This document shows, one piece after another, positions 24,944 to 35,330 of a stretch of 41,473 nucleotides of DNA (position 1 is its first letter; each line of letters begins with the position of its first letter). The notes beneath the pieces were generated by a model. The model did no database searches. It saw nothing but the letters and a program-made list of their open reading frames with translations, and was not told the origin of the DNA. The stretch comes from Thalassospira xianhensis MCCC 1A02616 (GTDB lineage: Bacteria; Pseudomonadota; Alphaproteobacteria; Rhodospirillales; Thalassospiraceae): NCBI RefSeq assembly GCF_003326475.1, contig NZ_JPWA01000040.1:1-41473 (forward strand), given 5' to 3'. Made by a program: the position numbers and the translations under genes.

Positions 24944-25633
24944 TCACACCCCCAGATACCGGTCGGCAAGTTCATCACTCAGATCACCGACCGCGCCGGT
25001 CCATGCGGTAACGCCCTTTTCGACCACCACATAACGGTCCGCGACACCCGATAATTCCTTTAGCGACTTATCAACGACAAGGATCGAAAGGCCGGATTGT
25101 TTAAGCCGGTTGATCGCAGCCCAGATTTCCTGCCGCACCACCGGAGCCAATCCTTCGGTCGCTTCATCAAGGATCAGAAGCCTTGGGTTGGTCATCAATG
25201 CCCGCCCGATGGCAAGCATCTGCTGCTCCCCCCCCGAAAGCGTCATCGCTTTCTGATCGCGCCGTTCGGCAAGCCGTGGGAAAAGGTCCGCCACCCGGTC
25301 AAAATCCCATTCACCGGCCCGTGCCGCCGCCATCAGGTTTTCCATCACGCTTAACCGGGCAAAGCACCGCCGCCCTTCGGGCACCAACCCGATGCCAAGC
25401 CGTGCTGCCTTATGCGATGGCAGTTTCGCAAGATCGGTATCGGCAAAGCGGACCTCGCCATCCCGGTGGCTCATCATCCGGCAGATGGTCTTGATCGTCG
25501 TGGTCTTGCCCATGCCGTTGCGCCCCATAAGCGCAACCGCCTCGCCCTCATTCACGATCAGATCCACGCCAAACAGCGCCTGTGATGCACCATAAAACGC
25601 GGTGATGCCTGATACTTCCAGAAGTGCGCTCAT
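24944..25633 (-). CDS. livF: Branched-chain-type ABC transporter ATPase (LivF-like)
   Basis: A 229-residue ATPase with Walker A GRNGMGKTT, signature LSGGEQQ and Walker B LLILDEATEG. The residue after the Walker B switch reads VVDKS rather than the usual LivF VEQN. It pairs with the LivG-like ATPase next door to power an HAAT-family importer. By context the substrate is an aromatic (anthranilate, kynurenine or tryptophan) rather than leucine. It starts 2 nt after the livG stop. Confidence 0.9.
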   Translation of the reverse strand: MSALLEVSGITAFYGASQALFGVDLIVNEGEAVALMGRNGMGKTTTIKTICRMMSHRDGEVRFADTDLAKLPSHKAARLGIGLVPEGRRCFARLSVMENLMAAARAGEWDFDRVADLFPRLAERRDQKAMTLSGGEQQMLAIGRALMTNPRLLILDEATEGLAPVVRQEIWAAINRLKQSGLSILVVDKSLKELSGVADRYVVVEKGVTAWTGAVGDLSDELADRYLGV

Positions 25634-25635
25634 GA

Positions 25636-26385
25636 TCAGGCTTCCTCCCCCAAGTACGCCCGCTTGACGTCTTCATTGCCACGAATATCGTCAACCGTGC
25701 CGGTCGCAATCACCCGCCCATAGACCAGAACCGAAATCCGGTCGGCCAGCGCAAAAACCGCGTCCATATCATGTTCGACCAGAAGGATCGGCGCTTCTGC
25801 CCGCAATCCGTCCAGGAACCCGGTCAAACGTTTGGACCCTTCCGGCCCCATGCCCGCCATCGGCTCGTCAAGCAGGAAGGCACGCGGTTTAAGTGCTAAC
25901 GCAACCGCCATTTCAAGCTGCCTGCGTTCACCGTGCGAAATGTCGGCGGCCCGCATATGGGCCCGGTCGGCAAGGCCAACCCGTTCCAGCTGCGCCATCG
26001 CCGGTTCAAGAAGCGACGCATCGCTCAGAACCGGCTTGAAAAACCGGAAGATTTTACCGCTGACCGATTGCTGCGCCAGAACGACGTTTTGCAGGACGGA
26101 GAATTCCGGCATCAAAGATGACACCTGAAATGTCCGCGCCAACCCCATACGGGATCGTTCCACCGCGCTCAGATCATTGATATCGCGCCCGGCAAAACGG
26201 ATGTCGCCGCTATCAGGTTTGATCTCGCCCGCGATCTGCTTGATCAGGGTGGATTTCCCCGCCCCGTTCGGCCCGATCAGGGCATGGATTTCACCGGGCA
26301 AAAGGTCCAGCGACACATTGTCACTGGCCAGCAACGCGCCGAACTGCTTGGTGACATTGGATAGTGAAAGAATGGCTTCAGGCAT
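25636..26385 (-). CDS. livG: Branched-chain-type ABC transporter ATPase (LivG-like)
   Basis: A 249-residue ATPase with Walker A GPNGAGKST, signature SHGERR, Walker B FLLDEPMAG and the H-loop VEHDMD. The C-terminal extension (DDIRGNEDVKRAYLGEEA) is typical of LivG. It overlaps the livM stop by 8 nt, showing coupled translation. Confidence 0.92.
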   Translation of the reverse strand: MPEAILSLSNVTKQFGALLASDNVSLDLLPGEIHALIGPNGAGKSTLIKQIAGEIKPDSGDIRFAGRDINDLSAVERSRMGLARTFQVSSLMPEFSVLQNVVLAQQSVSGKIFRFFKPVLSDASLLEPAMAQLERVGLADRAHMRAADISHGERRQLEMAVALALKPRAFLLDEPMAGMGPEGSKRLTGFLDGLRAEAPILLVEHDMDAVFALADRISVLVYGRVIATGTVDDIRGNEDVKRAYLGEEA

Positions 26386-27364
26386 GTTTGCGCTCCCCCG
26401 CCAGAAGGCCGATCAGGCCACCGCGTGCAAACAGCACCACCACCAGCAACAGAATACCCAGCGGCAATTGCCAATATTCAAACATGCCGCCCAGAAGATG
26501 TTCCAGAAGGATGTAAAGTGCCGCCCCCGCAACCGGACCAAACAGCCGCCCGACCCCGCCAAGAATGACAAACACCATGATTTCGCCTGACATATGCCAT
26601 GACAGCATCGACGGGCTGACAAACCGGTTCAGATCGGCATAAAGCGCACCGGCCCATGCGGTAATCATCGCCGAAATCACGAACGCCACCAGACGCACCC
26701 GAAACGGCGCAATACCAATAGCCATCATGCGCTGGCTGTTTTGCCGCGCCCCATGCAGGGCCAAACCAAACCGCGACCGGATCAGCACCGCCGAAAACGC
26801 AATCGCAATACCCAGCATCGCCGCACACAGCGCAAAGAAGCTGATCGGATCAAGCGTGTTCAGCCCCGGGAAGCTGTTGCGCACATAGATCGAAAGCCCG
26901 TCTTCCCCACCGTAAGCAGGCCAGGAAATCGCGAAATAATAGATCATCTGCGCAAAGGCCAGCGTGATCATGATGAAATAGACCCCACTGGTCCGAAGCG
27001 TGATCGCCCCGATCAGAAGCGCCACCAAAGCGGATGCAATCAATGCCACGATCCAGATGACAATCATCTGTGTCGTACCGTTGATCTCAAACGGGGCCTC
27101 CATGATCGGCTCGTAATTCAACGCATGGCTGGCAAGGATACCGGCGGCATAACCCCCGATCCCGAAAAACGCCGCATGGCCAAACGATACAAGCCCGCCA
27201 TAGCCAAGTGCGATGTTAAGCCCGACCCCCGCCATGCCAAGGATCGCAACCTTGGTCGCAAGGGTGATGATAAACGGCTCGCCCATGATCTGTGCGATCA
27301 CCGGCACCGCAATCAGCAACGCCGCCAGAACGATATTAAGGATGGTTTCGCGGTTCATGCTCAT
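26378..27364 (-). CDS. livM: Branched-chain-type ABC permease (LivM-like)
   Basis: A 328-residue permease with about nine transmembrane helices and the LivM landmark GLNIALGYGGLVSFGHAAFF near residues 42-61. It forms the membrane pore with the LivH-like subunit. ATG 27364 and ATG 27358 (two codons in) are both possible. It lies one base after the livH stop. Confidence 0.92.
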   Translation of the reverse strand: MSMNRETILNIVLAALLIAVPVIAQIMGEPFIITLATKVAILGMAGVGLNIALGYGGLVSFGHAAFFGIGGYAAGILASHALNYEPIMEAPFEINGTTQMIVIWIVALIASALVALLIGAITLRTSGVYFIMITLAFAQMIYYFAISWPAYGGEDGLSIYVRNSFPGLNTLDPISFFALCAAMLGIAIAFSAVLIRSRFGLALHGARQNSQRMMAIGIAPFRVRLVAFVISAMITAWAGALYADLNRFVSPSMLSWHMSGEIMVFVILGGVGRLFGPVAGAALYILLEHLLGGMFEYWQLPLGILLLVVVLFARGGLIGLLAGERKHA

Positions 27365-27365
27365 A

Positions 27366-28283
27366 TCAGGCTTCCGTCCCGAACAAACCGCTTGGCCGCA
27401 GGAAAAGCACCAGCGCCATAACGATATAAATCAGCATCGATGCAAGTGCGGACCCAATCGCCGTCGCACTTGCCGGATCGAAAAATGCCTCGAACCCGAT
27501 GGGCAGCAAAAACCGCCCCATCGTGTCGGTAAAGCCCACCAGAAGCGATCCGATAAGTGCGCCTTTGATCGACCCGATCCCGCCAATCACGATAACAACG
27601 AATGCCAAAATCAGAACCGGTTCGCCCATGCCGACCTGTACCGATTGCGTCGTGCCGACAAACGCCCCCGCCAACCCGGCCAATGCCGCACCAAGGGCGA
27701 AAACAACCGTGTAAAGCCGGTCGATATTGATCCCCAGTGCCGCAATCATTTCGCGGTCGGCTTCACCGGCGCGAATGCGCGTGCCAAGCCGCGTCTTGCC
27801 AATCAGGGCAAAAAGACCCGCCGCCACGATCAGACCGGCAACAATAATCGCCAGCCGGAAAATCGGATATTGCGATCCGCCGGGGATCGTCACCGTGCCC
27901 GAAAGGGCTTCGGGGACATTTAAAAACAGCGGGAAGGACCCGAAAATCCAGCGGGTGCCTTCGGAAAAAATAAGAATAAGCGCAAATGTCGCCAGCACCT
28001 GATCAAGGTGGTCACGTTTATAAAGCCTGCGGATCACCAGCATCTCGACCAGCGCGCCTGCAAGGGCGGCCGCCATCAAACTCGCGACAAGGCCAAGCCA
28101 GAATGAACCGGTCCATGCCGCAACGGCCGCGCACGCAAACGCGCCCACCATATAAAGCGACCCGTGCGCCAGATTGATCAGCCCCATGACACCAAAAACA
28201 AGCGTCAGACCCGATGCCATCAGAAACAGCATGACCCCCGACTGAAGGCCGTTCAGAAGCTGCTCCAGAAATAAAGAAAACAT
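27366..28283 (-). CDS. livH: Branched-chain-type ABC permease (LivH-like)
   Basis: A 305-residue permease beginning MFSLFLEQLLNGLQ, with the LivH landmark LTLVFGVMGLINLAHG and eight or so helices. ATG 28283 is preceded by GGAG at 9 nt; an upstream in-frame start at 28337 would run through a strong hairpin and is rejected. It is separated from the binding-protein gene by 95 bp holding that hairpin. Confidence 0.9.
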   Translation of the reverse strand: MFSLFLEQLLNGLQSGVMLFLMASGLTLVFGVMGLINLAHGSLYMVGAFACAAVAAWTGSFWLGLVASLMAAALAGALVEMLVIRRLYKRDHLDQVLATFALILIFSEGTRWIFGSFPLFLNVPEALSGTVTIPGGSQYPIFRLAIIVAGLIVAAGLFALIGKTRLGTRIRAGEADREMIAALGINIDRLYTVVFALGAALAGLAGAFVGTTQSVQVGMGEPVLILAFVVIVIGGIGSIKGALIGSLLVGFTDTMGRFLLPIGFEAFFDPASATAIGSALASMLIYIVMALVLFLRPSGLFGTEA

Positions 28284-28306
28284 AAAGGAAAACTCCGTCG
28301 CAAGAT

Positions 28307-28346
28307 GGCGGGCATCAGCCCCGGAAACCGGGCACAAATGCCCGCC
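28307..28346 (-). promoter_or_regulatory. Long stem-loop between binding-protein and permease genes
   Basis: GGCGGGCAT (28307-28315) pairs perfectly with ATGCCCGCC (28338-28346), and an inner CCCGG/CCGGG stem (28320-28324, 28328-28332) caps it. No T-run follows on the minus strand. It fits an mRNA-stabilising or attenuating element that lets the binding protein be made in excess over the permease. Confidence 0.6.
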
Positions 28347-28378
28347 GAACTTGCCAGTCTATGAAACAGACTTCGTCG

Positions 28379-29518
28379 TTACATCGCACATTCCGACGCA
28401 TAGGCATCGGCATGATCGATAAGGGCTGTGCCAATGATCTTGTTGGTCAGAACGTCGCCTTCCTTCACCACTTCACGGACATAAATGTCCTGGATCGGAT
28501 GCTGGTTCGGGCCAAAGATGAACTTGCCACGGACGGAATTGAAGTCCGCCGCACGCAGCGCATCACGGAATGCGTCGGCATCCTTGACGTCTGCCTTGCC
28601 CATTGCCGACAGCAACAGATTGGCGGTGTCAAAGCCATATGACGCATAGATCGACGGCAGGCGGCCATATTCCGCCTGGAAGGTTTCGACAAACGCCTTG
28701 TTGGTGTCGTTGTCGATGTCCTTGGACCAGTTGGCGGTGTTTTTGATGCCAATCGCCGCATCGCCAATCGCGCCCAGAATGCCCTGATCAAGCGAGAATG
28801 CCGGACCGATCAGCGGAATATCCACACCCGACTGGGCATACTGTTTCATGAACGCAATGCCCATGCCGCCCGGCAGGAAGAAGAACACGCTATCCGCGCC
28901 CGATGCACGGATCTGTGCGATTTCGGCGGCATAGTCGGTCTGACCAAGCTTGGTGTAAACCTCGCCCGATACATCCCCCAGATAGAAACGCTTGAACCCG
29001 TTGATGGAATCTTTGCCCGCCGGATAGTTCGGCGCCATCACAAAGGTTTTCTCGTAACCGGCACTGGTCGCATAACCGCCTGCGGCTTCATGCAGGTTGT
29101 CGTTCTGATACGAAACGCTGAAGTAATTCTTGTTGCAGCCCTTGCCCGCCAATTGCGACGGCGCGGCATTGACCGAAAGATAAAACTTGTCCTGTGCCAC
29201 GGCTGACGGCACCACCGCCATCGCCAGGTTCGACCAGATAATACCGGTCAGTACATCGACCTTCTCGCTCTGGATCATTTTATCGGCAAGCTGAACCGCG
29301 ATATCGGGTTTCTGCTGATCGTCTTCGATCACAACCGTCAGGTCCGGGTTATTGGCCTGCTTGACCGCCAGCATGAAACCATCCCGCGCGTCGATGCCAA
29401 GCCCCGCACCGCCACCCGAAAGGGTCGTGATCATGCCAACCTTGACCGGCTCGGCCTGTGCCGCCCCCGCCATCAAAAGCGCAGCCAAAGCTGCGATTGT
29501 CGTCTTAGTGCCCTTCAT
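28379..29518 (-). CDS. Periplasmic substrate-binding protein, LivJ/LivK type
   Basis: A 379-residue type I periplasmic binding protein of the HAAT transporters. The signal peptide is cleaved at AQA-EP (about residue 22), followed by VKVGMITTLSGGGAGLGIDARDGF, the usual start of this fold. ATG 29518 follows GGAGG by 5 nt. It heads the importer operon and is next to tryptophan dioxygenase and kynureninase genes, so it probably captures an aromatic such as anthranilate, kynurenine or tryptophan; the ligand cannot be read from the sequence. Confidence 0.9.
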   Translation of the reverse strand: MKGTKTTIAALAALLMAGAAQAEPVKVGMITTLSGGGAGLGIDARDGFMLAVKQANNPDLTVVIEDDQQKPDIAVQLADKMIQSEKVDVLTGIIWSNLAMAVVPSAVAQDKFYLSVNAAPSQLAGKGCNKNYFSVSYQNDNLHEAAGGYATSAGYEKTFVMAPNYPAGKDSINGFKRFYLGDVSGEVYTKLGQTDYAAEIAQIRASGADSVFFFLPGGMGIAFMKQYAQSGVDIPLIGPAFSLDQGILGAIGDAAIGIKNTANWSKDIDNDTNKAFVETFQAEYGRLPSIYASYGFDTANLLLSAMGKADVKDADAFRDALRAADFNSVRGKFIFGPNQHPIQDIYVREVVKEGDVLTNKIIGTALIDHADAYASECAM

Positions 29519-29564
29519 CAAAGCCTCCGTGTTTATGTTTTTATCTACTCAGCAACATCGGCAT

Positions 29565-29593
29565 TCCGTGACTTTCTTGTTTTTTGTCACGGA
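29565..29593. promoter_or_regulatory. Inverted repeat upstream of the binding-protein gene
   Basis: TCCGTGAC (29565-29572) and GTCACGGA (29586-29593) are perfect 8-bp inverted repeats with a 13-nt spacer, so the half-sites are 21 bp apart centre to centre (two helical turns). They lie 47-75 bp before the binding-protein start. There is no T-tail, so an operator is more likely than a terminator. Confidence 0.5.
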
Positions 29594-29650
29594 CTTATCG
29601 ACCTGATGCCTGCCCCTGATTTTGCAGTGTTCCATCAGGCCCGTCCATCC

Positions 29651-30520
29651 TCAAAGCGTGGTTCGCACCCGCCAGAGTTCCGGAAACAGTTCAACTTCCA
29701 GCATTTTTTTAAGGTAACTCACCCCGCCGGTCCCCCCGGTCCCGCGTTTGAAGCCGATGACGCGCTCCACCGTGGTCACATGGTTGAATCGCCAACGCCG
29801 GAAATAATCTTCAAAATCCACAAGCTTCTCGGCCAGCTCATAAAGCGGCCAATGCTTTTCCGGCGCGCTGTAAACCCGATGCCATGCCGCAATCACATCG
29901 TCATGCGCCTCATATGGCGCGCTGACATCACGTGATAAAACCGCGTCTGGCACCGCGATGCCTTCACGCGCCAAAAGGGCCAGCGCCTCGTCATAAAGGC
30001 TGGGCGTTGCCAATTCGGCGTTGAGCATTTCGGTAATGTCGTCGCGGTGCGCATGCGGGCGCAACATCGCATGGTTGCGATTGCCTAACATAAACTCGAT
30101 CTGGCGATACTGGTATGACTGGAAGCCCGACGACGGGCCCAGCGCATCGCGAAATGTCGTATAATCGCTTGGCGTCATGGTCCGCAAAACGTCCCACGCA
30201 TTGTTCAATTGCTCGAATATGCGCGATACCCGTGCCAGCATCTTGAATGCCGGTTGCAGACGACCTTCGCGGATGGCATCGCGCGCGGCGGTAATTTCCC
30301 GGATCGCAAGCTTCATCCACAATTCGGATGTCTGATGCTGAATGATAAACAGCAACTCATCCTGCGCATCGGTCAAGGGATGCTGCGCTGTTAATACCGC
30401 ATCCAGTGCCAGATAATCGCCATACGACATCTGATCGGAAAAATCGGTGCGCGCACCCTCGGTGCTGGGGTCATAGGGCTGGTTCATCGGGCAGCCGGTA
30501 TTTTTGGCTTTATCGCTCAT
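29651..30520 (-). CDS. kynA: Tryptophan 2,3-dioxygenase
   Basis: A 289-residue heme dioxygenase that opens the indole ring of tryptophan to N-formylkynurenine. Visible family blocks are [32 protein letters not shown], the heme-ligand region [16 protein letters not shown] and the substrate loop RGTGGTGG. The length is normal. ATG 30520 overlaps the kynureninase stop (ATGA); a start at 30565 would give a long overlap and lacks support. It is last in the catabolic operon. Confidence 0.95.
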   Translation of the reverse strand: MSDKAKNTGCPMNQPYDPSTEGARTDFSDQMSYGDYLALDAVLTAQHPLTDAQDELLFIIQHQTSELWMKLAIREITAARDAIREGRLQPAFKMLARVSRIFEQLNNAWDVLRTMTPSDYTTFRDALGPSSGFQSYQYRQIEFMLGNRNHAMLRPHAHRDDITEMLNAELATPSLYDEALALLAREGIAVPDAVLSRDVSAPYEAHDDVIAAWHRVYSAPEKHWPLYELAEKLVDFEDYFRRWRFNHVTTVERVIGFKRGTGGTGGVSYLKKMLEVELFPELWRVRTTL

Positions 30521-31710
30521 GTCACGGCATTCCTTTTGTGGAATTCCGGCTTGTCCCAGGCGCACGTTTCCATGATCTCGGCCAGAATCTTCACCGCGCC
30601 ATCAACATCGTTGTTGTCGATATAAAGCGGGGTAAAGCCGAACCGGATGATATCAGGTGCCCTGAAATCACCAATCACACCGCGCGCAATCAAGGCCTGC
30701 ATCACCGCATAGCCATTTTCAAACCTGAACGATACCTGCGATCCGCGCTTGTTGGCATCGCGCGGGCTTGCCAGTTCCAGCATCGGGCAACTTGCCTCGA
30801 CCCCGGCGATGAACTGATCGCAAAGCTCAATGCTGCGCGCCCGGATATCGGCCATCTCGACCCCATCCCACGCCTTCATTGCTTCTTCCAGAACCGTCAT
30901 CTGAATGACCGGCGGGGTTCCAACCCGCATCCGCGAAACATCGGGGGCCGGGCTGTATTCAAGGTCAAAGGCAAACGGGGCCGCATGACCCAACCATCCC
31001 GACAATGCCGGGCGCACGGTCTTCGCATGATCGGGCCTGACATAAATGAATGCCGGCGCACCGGGGCCGCCATTGAGGTATTTATAGGTGCACCCCACCG
31101 CAAAATCGGCCTCGCATCCCGCAAGGTCGACCGGAACCGCCCCCGCCGAATGCGCCAGATCCCAGATCACAATCGCGCCCGCCTCATGAGCCAGCGTGGT
31201 GATCCGTTTCATGTCATACATCCGCCCGGTGCGGTAATCGACATGGGTCAGCATCAGAACCGCCAAGTCCTCTTTGATCAGGCTTTCGACATCTTCCGGG
31301 TTGGGCGTCTTTAAAACATGGCCCTTATCAAGGCTTTTGATCAAGCCATCGGCGATATAAAGGTCGGTCGGGAAATTGCCATTGTCCGATACCACCACCT
31401 TGCGATCCGGGTTCATTTCAAGCGCACTGGCCAGCGCCTGATAAACCTTGATCGACAAAGTATCGCCCATCACCACCGTACCCGGTGCCGCCCCGATCAG
31501 ACGCGCGACCAGATCGCCAACGCGTTTGGGCTGCTCCATCCACCCGGCATCGTTCCAGCCGCGAATAAGCATCTCGCCCCATTCATCACTGATCATGGAT
31601 TTGGCGCGCGCGGCCGCACTTTTCGGCATCGCGCCCAATGAATTACCGTCAAGGTAAATCACCCCGTCAGGGATATGGAACAAGGCTTTGGTGGCGGCAA
31701 AGTCAATCAT
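30517..31710 (-). CDS. kynU: Kynureninase
   Basis: A 397-residue PLP enzyme that splits kynurenine to anthranilate and alanine. [11 protein letters not shown] (19-29) is the family N-terminal block; [10 protein letters not shown] (184-193) holds the PLP-binding Asp; Lys210 in [11 protein letters not shown] forms the Schiff base; SGWLGH follows. It overlaps the CoA ligase upstream and kynA downstream by 4 nt each, tying anthranilate formation directly to anthranilate activation. Confidence 0.95.
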   Translation of the reverse strand: MIDFAATKALFHIPDGVIYLDGNSLGAMPKSAAARAKSMISDEWGEMLIRGWNDAGWMEQPKRVGDLVARLIGAAPGTVVMGDTLSIKVYQALASALEMNPDRKVVVSDNGNFPTDLYIADGLIKSLDKGHVLKTPNPEDVESLIKEDLAVLMLTHVDYRTGRMYDMKRITTLAHEAGAIVIWDLAHSAGAVPVDLAGCEADFAVGCTYKYLNGGPGAPAFIYVRPDHAKTVRPALSGWLGHAAPFAFDLEYSPAPDVSRMRVGTPPVIQMTVLEEAMKAWDGVEMADIRARSIELCDQFIAGVEASCPMLELASPRDANKRGSQVSFRFENGYAVMQALIARGVIGDFRAPDIIRFGFTPLYIDNNDVDGAVKILAEIMETCAWDKPEFHKRNAVT

Positions 31711-33341
31711 GCAGACATTTCCTGTTTCAGGCGGAATCGCTGGATTTTTCCAGTCGCGGTTTTCGGTAACGCGTCGATAAACAGGATCGAACGCGGATAT
31801 TTATAAGGTGCAATCGTCGCCTTGACATGATCCTGCAAAAGCTTCGCCATTTCGGGTGACGGATTGGCATTCGGGGTCAATACCACATGCGCCTGCACGA
31901 TATAACCGCGTTCCTCGTCGGCGGCTGCCACCACCGCACATTCCGCCACATCCGGGTGTGCAAGCAACGCTGCCTCGACCTCAGGCCCGGCAATGTTGTA
32001 ACCGGACGAAACGATCATATCGTCATTGCGCGCGGCAAAATGGAAATAGCCGTCACTATCGACAAAAAACGCATCCCCCGTCAGGTTCCAGCCATCGCGC
32101 ACATAACCATGCTGCCGATCATCGGCCAGATACCGGCACCCGGTCGGGCCACGCACCGCAAGCTTGCCAATCGTGCCAACCGGAAGCTCGTTCATTTCAT
32201 CATCAACGATCCTGGCTTCATATCCGCCAACGGGGCGCCCGGTGCAGGCCGGGTGACTGTCGCCAAACCGGTTGGAAATAAAGATATGCAGCATCTCGGT
32301 CGCACCAATGCCATCCAGCATCGGCTTGCCGGTCTTTTCCATCCATGCCTTGTAAACCGGTGCGGGCAATGTCTCGCCCGCCGAAACGGCAGCGCGCAGC
32401 GACGATAAATCCGCCCCGTCTTCCATCGCCGCCAGCATCGCCCGATATGCCGTCGGTGCGGTAAAGCACACGGTTGCCTTATAGGTTTCGATGATTTCAA
32501 TCATGTTGGGCGGCGATGCCTTTTCAAGCAATGTCGCCGTTGCCCCGAACCGAAGCGGGAAAACGGCAAGCCCACCAAGCCCAAAGGTAAAGGCAAGCGG
32601 CGGCGATCCGACAAACACATCATCGGGTGTCACATTCAGGACTTCCTTGGCATAGCCATCGGCAATGATCAGAAGATCACGATGGAAATGCATGGTGGCC
32701 TTGGGCTCCCCCGTCGTACCCGATGTAAAGCCCAGCAACGCCACATCATCGCGCCCGGTCTTGACCGCCTCATATTTCACCGATTTGGTCAGCGCAATGC
32801 GATCAAGCTCCGCGTCATGATTGGCGGTACCGTCAAAGCCGATGACTTTCTTAAGGAACCTGCTGTCCTTGGCACACGCCACCAGCTCGTCCATCAGCCG
32901 CGTATCGCAAAGGGCAAATTCGATCTCGGCCTTGTCAACGATCTGCGCCAGTTCACCGGCACGCAGCATCGGCATGGTATTGACGACAACCGCGCCCGCC
33001 TTGGTCGCCGCCAGCCAGCAGGCCACCATCGCCGGATTATTGGCCGACCGGATCAAAACCCGGTTGCCGGGCTTGACCCCATAATCCTCGGCCAGCGCAT
33101 GGGCAATGCGGTTGGTCCAGTCGGATAATTCCTTGTATGTCCGCTGGCGGCCATTGCCGATCAGGGCGGTATTATCGCCAAATCCCTGTTCGACCATCCG
33201 GTCGGTCAGCTCGACCCCGGCATTGAGATATTCGGGATACTGAAACTTTTCGAGGTTAAAGACCGGCCAACTTTCGACCGGTGGCAGATTGTCCCTTGCG
33301 AACGTATCGCTATGTGCGGTCGGACCCAGAACGTGCGACAT
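31707..33341 (-). CDS. 2-aminobenzoate-CoA ligase (benzoate-CoA ligase family)
   Basis: A 544-residue ANL-superfamily ligase that should convert anthranilate, ATP and CoA to 2-aminobenzoyl-CoA. Motifs: FTSGTTGEPKATMHFH P-loop, GIGATEMLHIF (aryl-CoA ligase type), DGWNLTGDAFF, ARNDDMIVSSGYNI hinge and the C-terminal catalytic Lys in KTATGKIQRF. The substrate is inferred from the flanking kynureninase and 2-aminobenzoyl-CoA monooxygenase. ATG 33341 has AGGGG 7 nt upstream. Confidence 0.88.
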   Translation of the reverse strand: MSHVLGPTAHSDTFARDNLPPVESWPVFNLEKFQYPEYLNAGVELTDRMVEQGFGDNTALIGNGRQRTYKELSDWTNRIAHALAEDYGVKPGNRVLIRSANNPAMVACWLAATKAGAVVVNTMPMLRAGELAQIVDKAEIEFALCDTRLMDELVACAKDSRFLKKVIGFDGTANHDAELDRIALTKSVKYEAVKTGRDDVALLGFTSGTTGEPKATMHFHRDLLIIADGYAKEVLNVTPDDVFVGSPPLAFTFGLGGLAVFPLRFGATATLLEKASPPNMIEIIETYKATVCFTAPTAYRAMLAAMEDGADLSSLRAAVSAGETLPAPVYKAWMEKTGKPMLDGIGATEMLHIFISNRFGDSHPACTGRPVGGYEARIVDDEMNELPVGTIGKLAVRGPTGCRYLADDRQHGYVRDGWNLTGDAFFVDSDGYFHFAARNDDMIVSSGYNIAGPEVEAALLAHPDVAECAVVAAADEERGYIVQAHVVLTPNANPSPEMAKLLQDHVKATIAPYKYPRSILFIDALPKTATGKIQRFRLKQEMSA

Positions 33342-33360
33342 GGTTAAGCCCCTGATACAG

Positions 33361-34518
33361 CTATTTTTGTGCCAGCGTTTGCCGTGCAATGATTATTTTT
33401 TGGACGTCTGACGCGCCTTCATAAATCCGAAGGGCGCGAATTTCCCGATACAGCGTTTCAACGATGTGACCAGAACGCACACCATCGCCGCCATGTATTT
33501 GTACCGCCTTGTCGATGACGGTTTGGGCATGATCGGTTGAATAAAGTTTTGCCATCGCGGCCTCGCGCGACACCCGCGCTGCCCCGCTGTCTTTCAGCCA
33601 CCCGGCGCGATACACCAGAAGCGCACTGGCATCGACATCAAGCGCCATGTCGGCCACATGCCCCTGCACCATCTGCAAATCAAAAAGCGGCGCACCAAAC
33701 AATTCGCGGGACTGAACGCGGTTGATGGTTTCATCCAACGCCCGACGGGCAAAGCCGAGTGCAGCCGCGGCAACAGTCGAGCGGAACACGTCCAGAACCG
33801 ACATCGCGATTTTGAACCCTTCACCCGGAAGGCCAATCAGGGCCGTCGCCGGAATGCGGCAATCGCTGAATTTCAATCGCGCCAACGGATGCGGCGCAAT
33901 GGTTTCCAGCCGCTCGGCAATCGAAAGCCCCGGTGTGTTGGCGGGCACCAGAAAGGCCGAAAGCCCCTTGGCCCCCGGTGCCTCGCCGGTCCGCGCAAAC
34001 ACGCAATAAAAATCGGCGATCCCGCCATTGGAAATCCAGGTCTTCTCGCCATTCAGGACAAAATCGCTGCCATCCGCGCGGGCTTCAAGCGCGATATTGG
34101 CAACGTCCGATCCCGATTGCGGTTCGGTCAGGGCAAAGGCCGCAATCGCCTTGCCGGATCGTACTTTCGGCAGGATCTCCGCCCGCTGTGCCTTGGTGCC
34201 AAACAGCGAAATCGCCCCGCTGCCAAGCCCCTGCATGGCAAAGGCAAAATCGGCCAGCCCGTCATAGCGCGCCAGCGTCTCCCGGATCAGGCAAAGCGAC
34301 CGGACATCAAGCTTCGCGCCGTCCTGATCGGGGTCAATCGCCGCATGTTTAAGCCACCCGCCATCGTTAAGCCGCGCCACCAAATCGCGGCACGCCGCAT
34401 CGACATCATGATGATCGATACCGTCAAGATTGGCCGCCGCCCACGCATCAAGCCGTGCGGCAAGGTCGCGGTGCCGGTCTTCGAAAAACGGCCAGTCAAG
34501 ATAGGACGTATCAGCCAT
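33361..34518 (-). CDS. Acyl-CoA dehydrogenase
   Basis: A 385-residue FAD acyl-CoA dehydrogenase with [25 protein letters not shown], and the catalytic base Glu367 in [10 protein letters not shown]. It is expected to oxidise an alicyclic CoA intermediate made after dearomatisation of 2-aminobenzoyl-CoA. It shares one base with the upstream crotonase stop (TGATG) and is 19 nt from the CoA ligase. Confidence 0.9.
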   Translation of the reverse strand: MADTSYLDWPFFEDRHRDLAARLDAWAAANLDGIDHHDVDAACRDLVARLNDGGWLKHAAIDPDQDGAKLDVRSLCLIRETLARYDGLADFAFAMQGLGSGAISLFGTKAQRAEILPKVRSGKAIAAFALTEPQSGSDVANIALEARADGSDFVLNGEKTWISNGGIADFYCVFARTGEAPGAKGLSAFLVPANTPGLSIAERLETIAPHPLARLKFSDCRIPATALIGLPGEGFKIAMSVLDVFRSTVAAAALGFARRALDETINRVQSRELFGAPLFDLQMVQGHVADMALDVDASALLVYRAGWLKDSGAARVSREAAMAKLYSTDHAQTVIDKAVQIHGGDGVRSGHIVETLYREIRALRIYEGASDVQKIIIARQTLAQK

Positions 34519-35330
34519 CAGTTCCCCTCGAACACCGGTTTTTCCTTGGCGACAAATGCCTTATAGGCGCGATTGAAATCCTCGGTCTGCATGCAGATCG
34601 CCTGCGCCTGCGCTTCGGCCTCAATCGCCTGTTCGATCCCCATATTCCATTCCTGCGCCAGCATGGTTTTCGTCATCATGTGGCCGAAATTCGGGCCTTC
34701 GGAAATCCGGGTCGCAAGCGCAATCGCCTCGGCCTCCAGAACATCCCCCTCGACCAGCCGGTTATAGAACCCCCACCGCTCGCCCTCATCGGCACTCATG
34801 GACCGTCCGGTATATAAAAGCTCGGCTGCACGCCCCTGCCCGATGATGCGCGGCAGGATCGCACATGCCCCCATGTCACAACCCGCAAGCCCGACACGGG
34901 TAAACAGGAACGCCGTTTTCGATACCGGGGTCGCGATGCGCAAATCGGATGCCATCGCAATGATCGCCCCGGCACCAACGCAAATGCCATCGACGGCCGC
35001 AATCACCGGCTTGCCACAGCCAATGATCGCCTTGACCAGATCACCGGTCATGCGGGTAAATTCCAGAAGCCCCTTCATGTCCTTGTCGATCAGCGGGCCG
35101 ATAATGTCGTGCACATCCCCGCCCGAACAGAAATTGCCGCCGTTCGATCCAAACACCACCGCCTTGATATCATCGGCATAAACCAGATCGCGGAACGTAT
35201 CGCGAAGCTCGGCATAGCTCTCGAAAGTCAGCGGGTTTTTGCGTTCCGGCCGATCCAGCGAAATGACCGCAACATCGCCTTCCATGCGCCAGTTGAAATG
35301 CTTTGGCGTGATGTTTGCCATCTTAGTCAT
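34518..35330 (-). CDS. Enoyl-CoA hydratase/isomerase family protein (crotonase fold)
   Basis: A 270-residue crotonase. The oxyanion-hole segments are FCSGGDVHD (67-75) and GICVGAGAI (115-123). The two glutamates usual in hydratases are absent: GGGxE is GAGAI, and the PE of the second motif reads [13 protein letters not shown], where Asp152 may serve instead. It could hydrate, isomerise or hydrolytically open a ring CoA ester. ATG 35330 has GAGG 6 nt upstream and overlaps the MarR gene by 8 nt; ATG 35321 is an alternative. Confidence 0.85.
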   Translation of the reverse strand: MTKMANITPKHFNWRMEGDVAVISLDRPERKNPLTFESYAELRDTFRDLVYADDIKAVVFGSNGGNFCSGGDVHDIIGPLIDKDMKGLLEFTRMTGDLVKAIIGCGKPVIAAVDGICVGAGAIIAMASDLRIATPVSKTAFLFTRVGLAGCDMGACAILPRIIGQGRAAELLYTGRSMSADEGERWGFYNRLVEGDVLEAEAIALATRISEGPNFGHMMTKTMLAQEWNMGIEQAIEAEAQAQAICMQTEDFNRAYKAFVAKEKPVFEGN

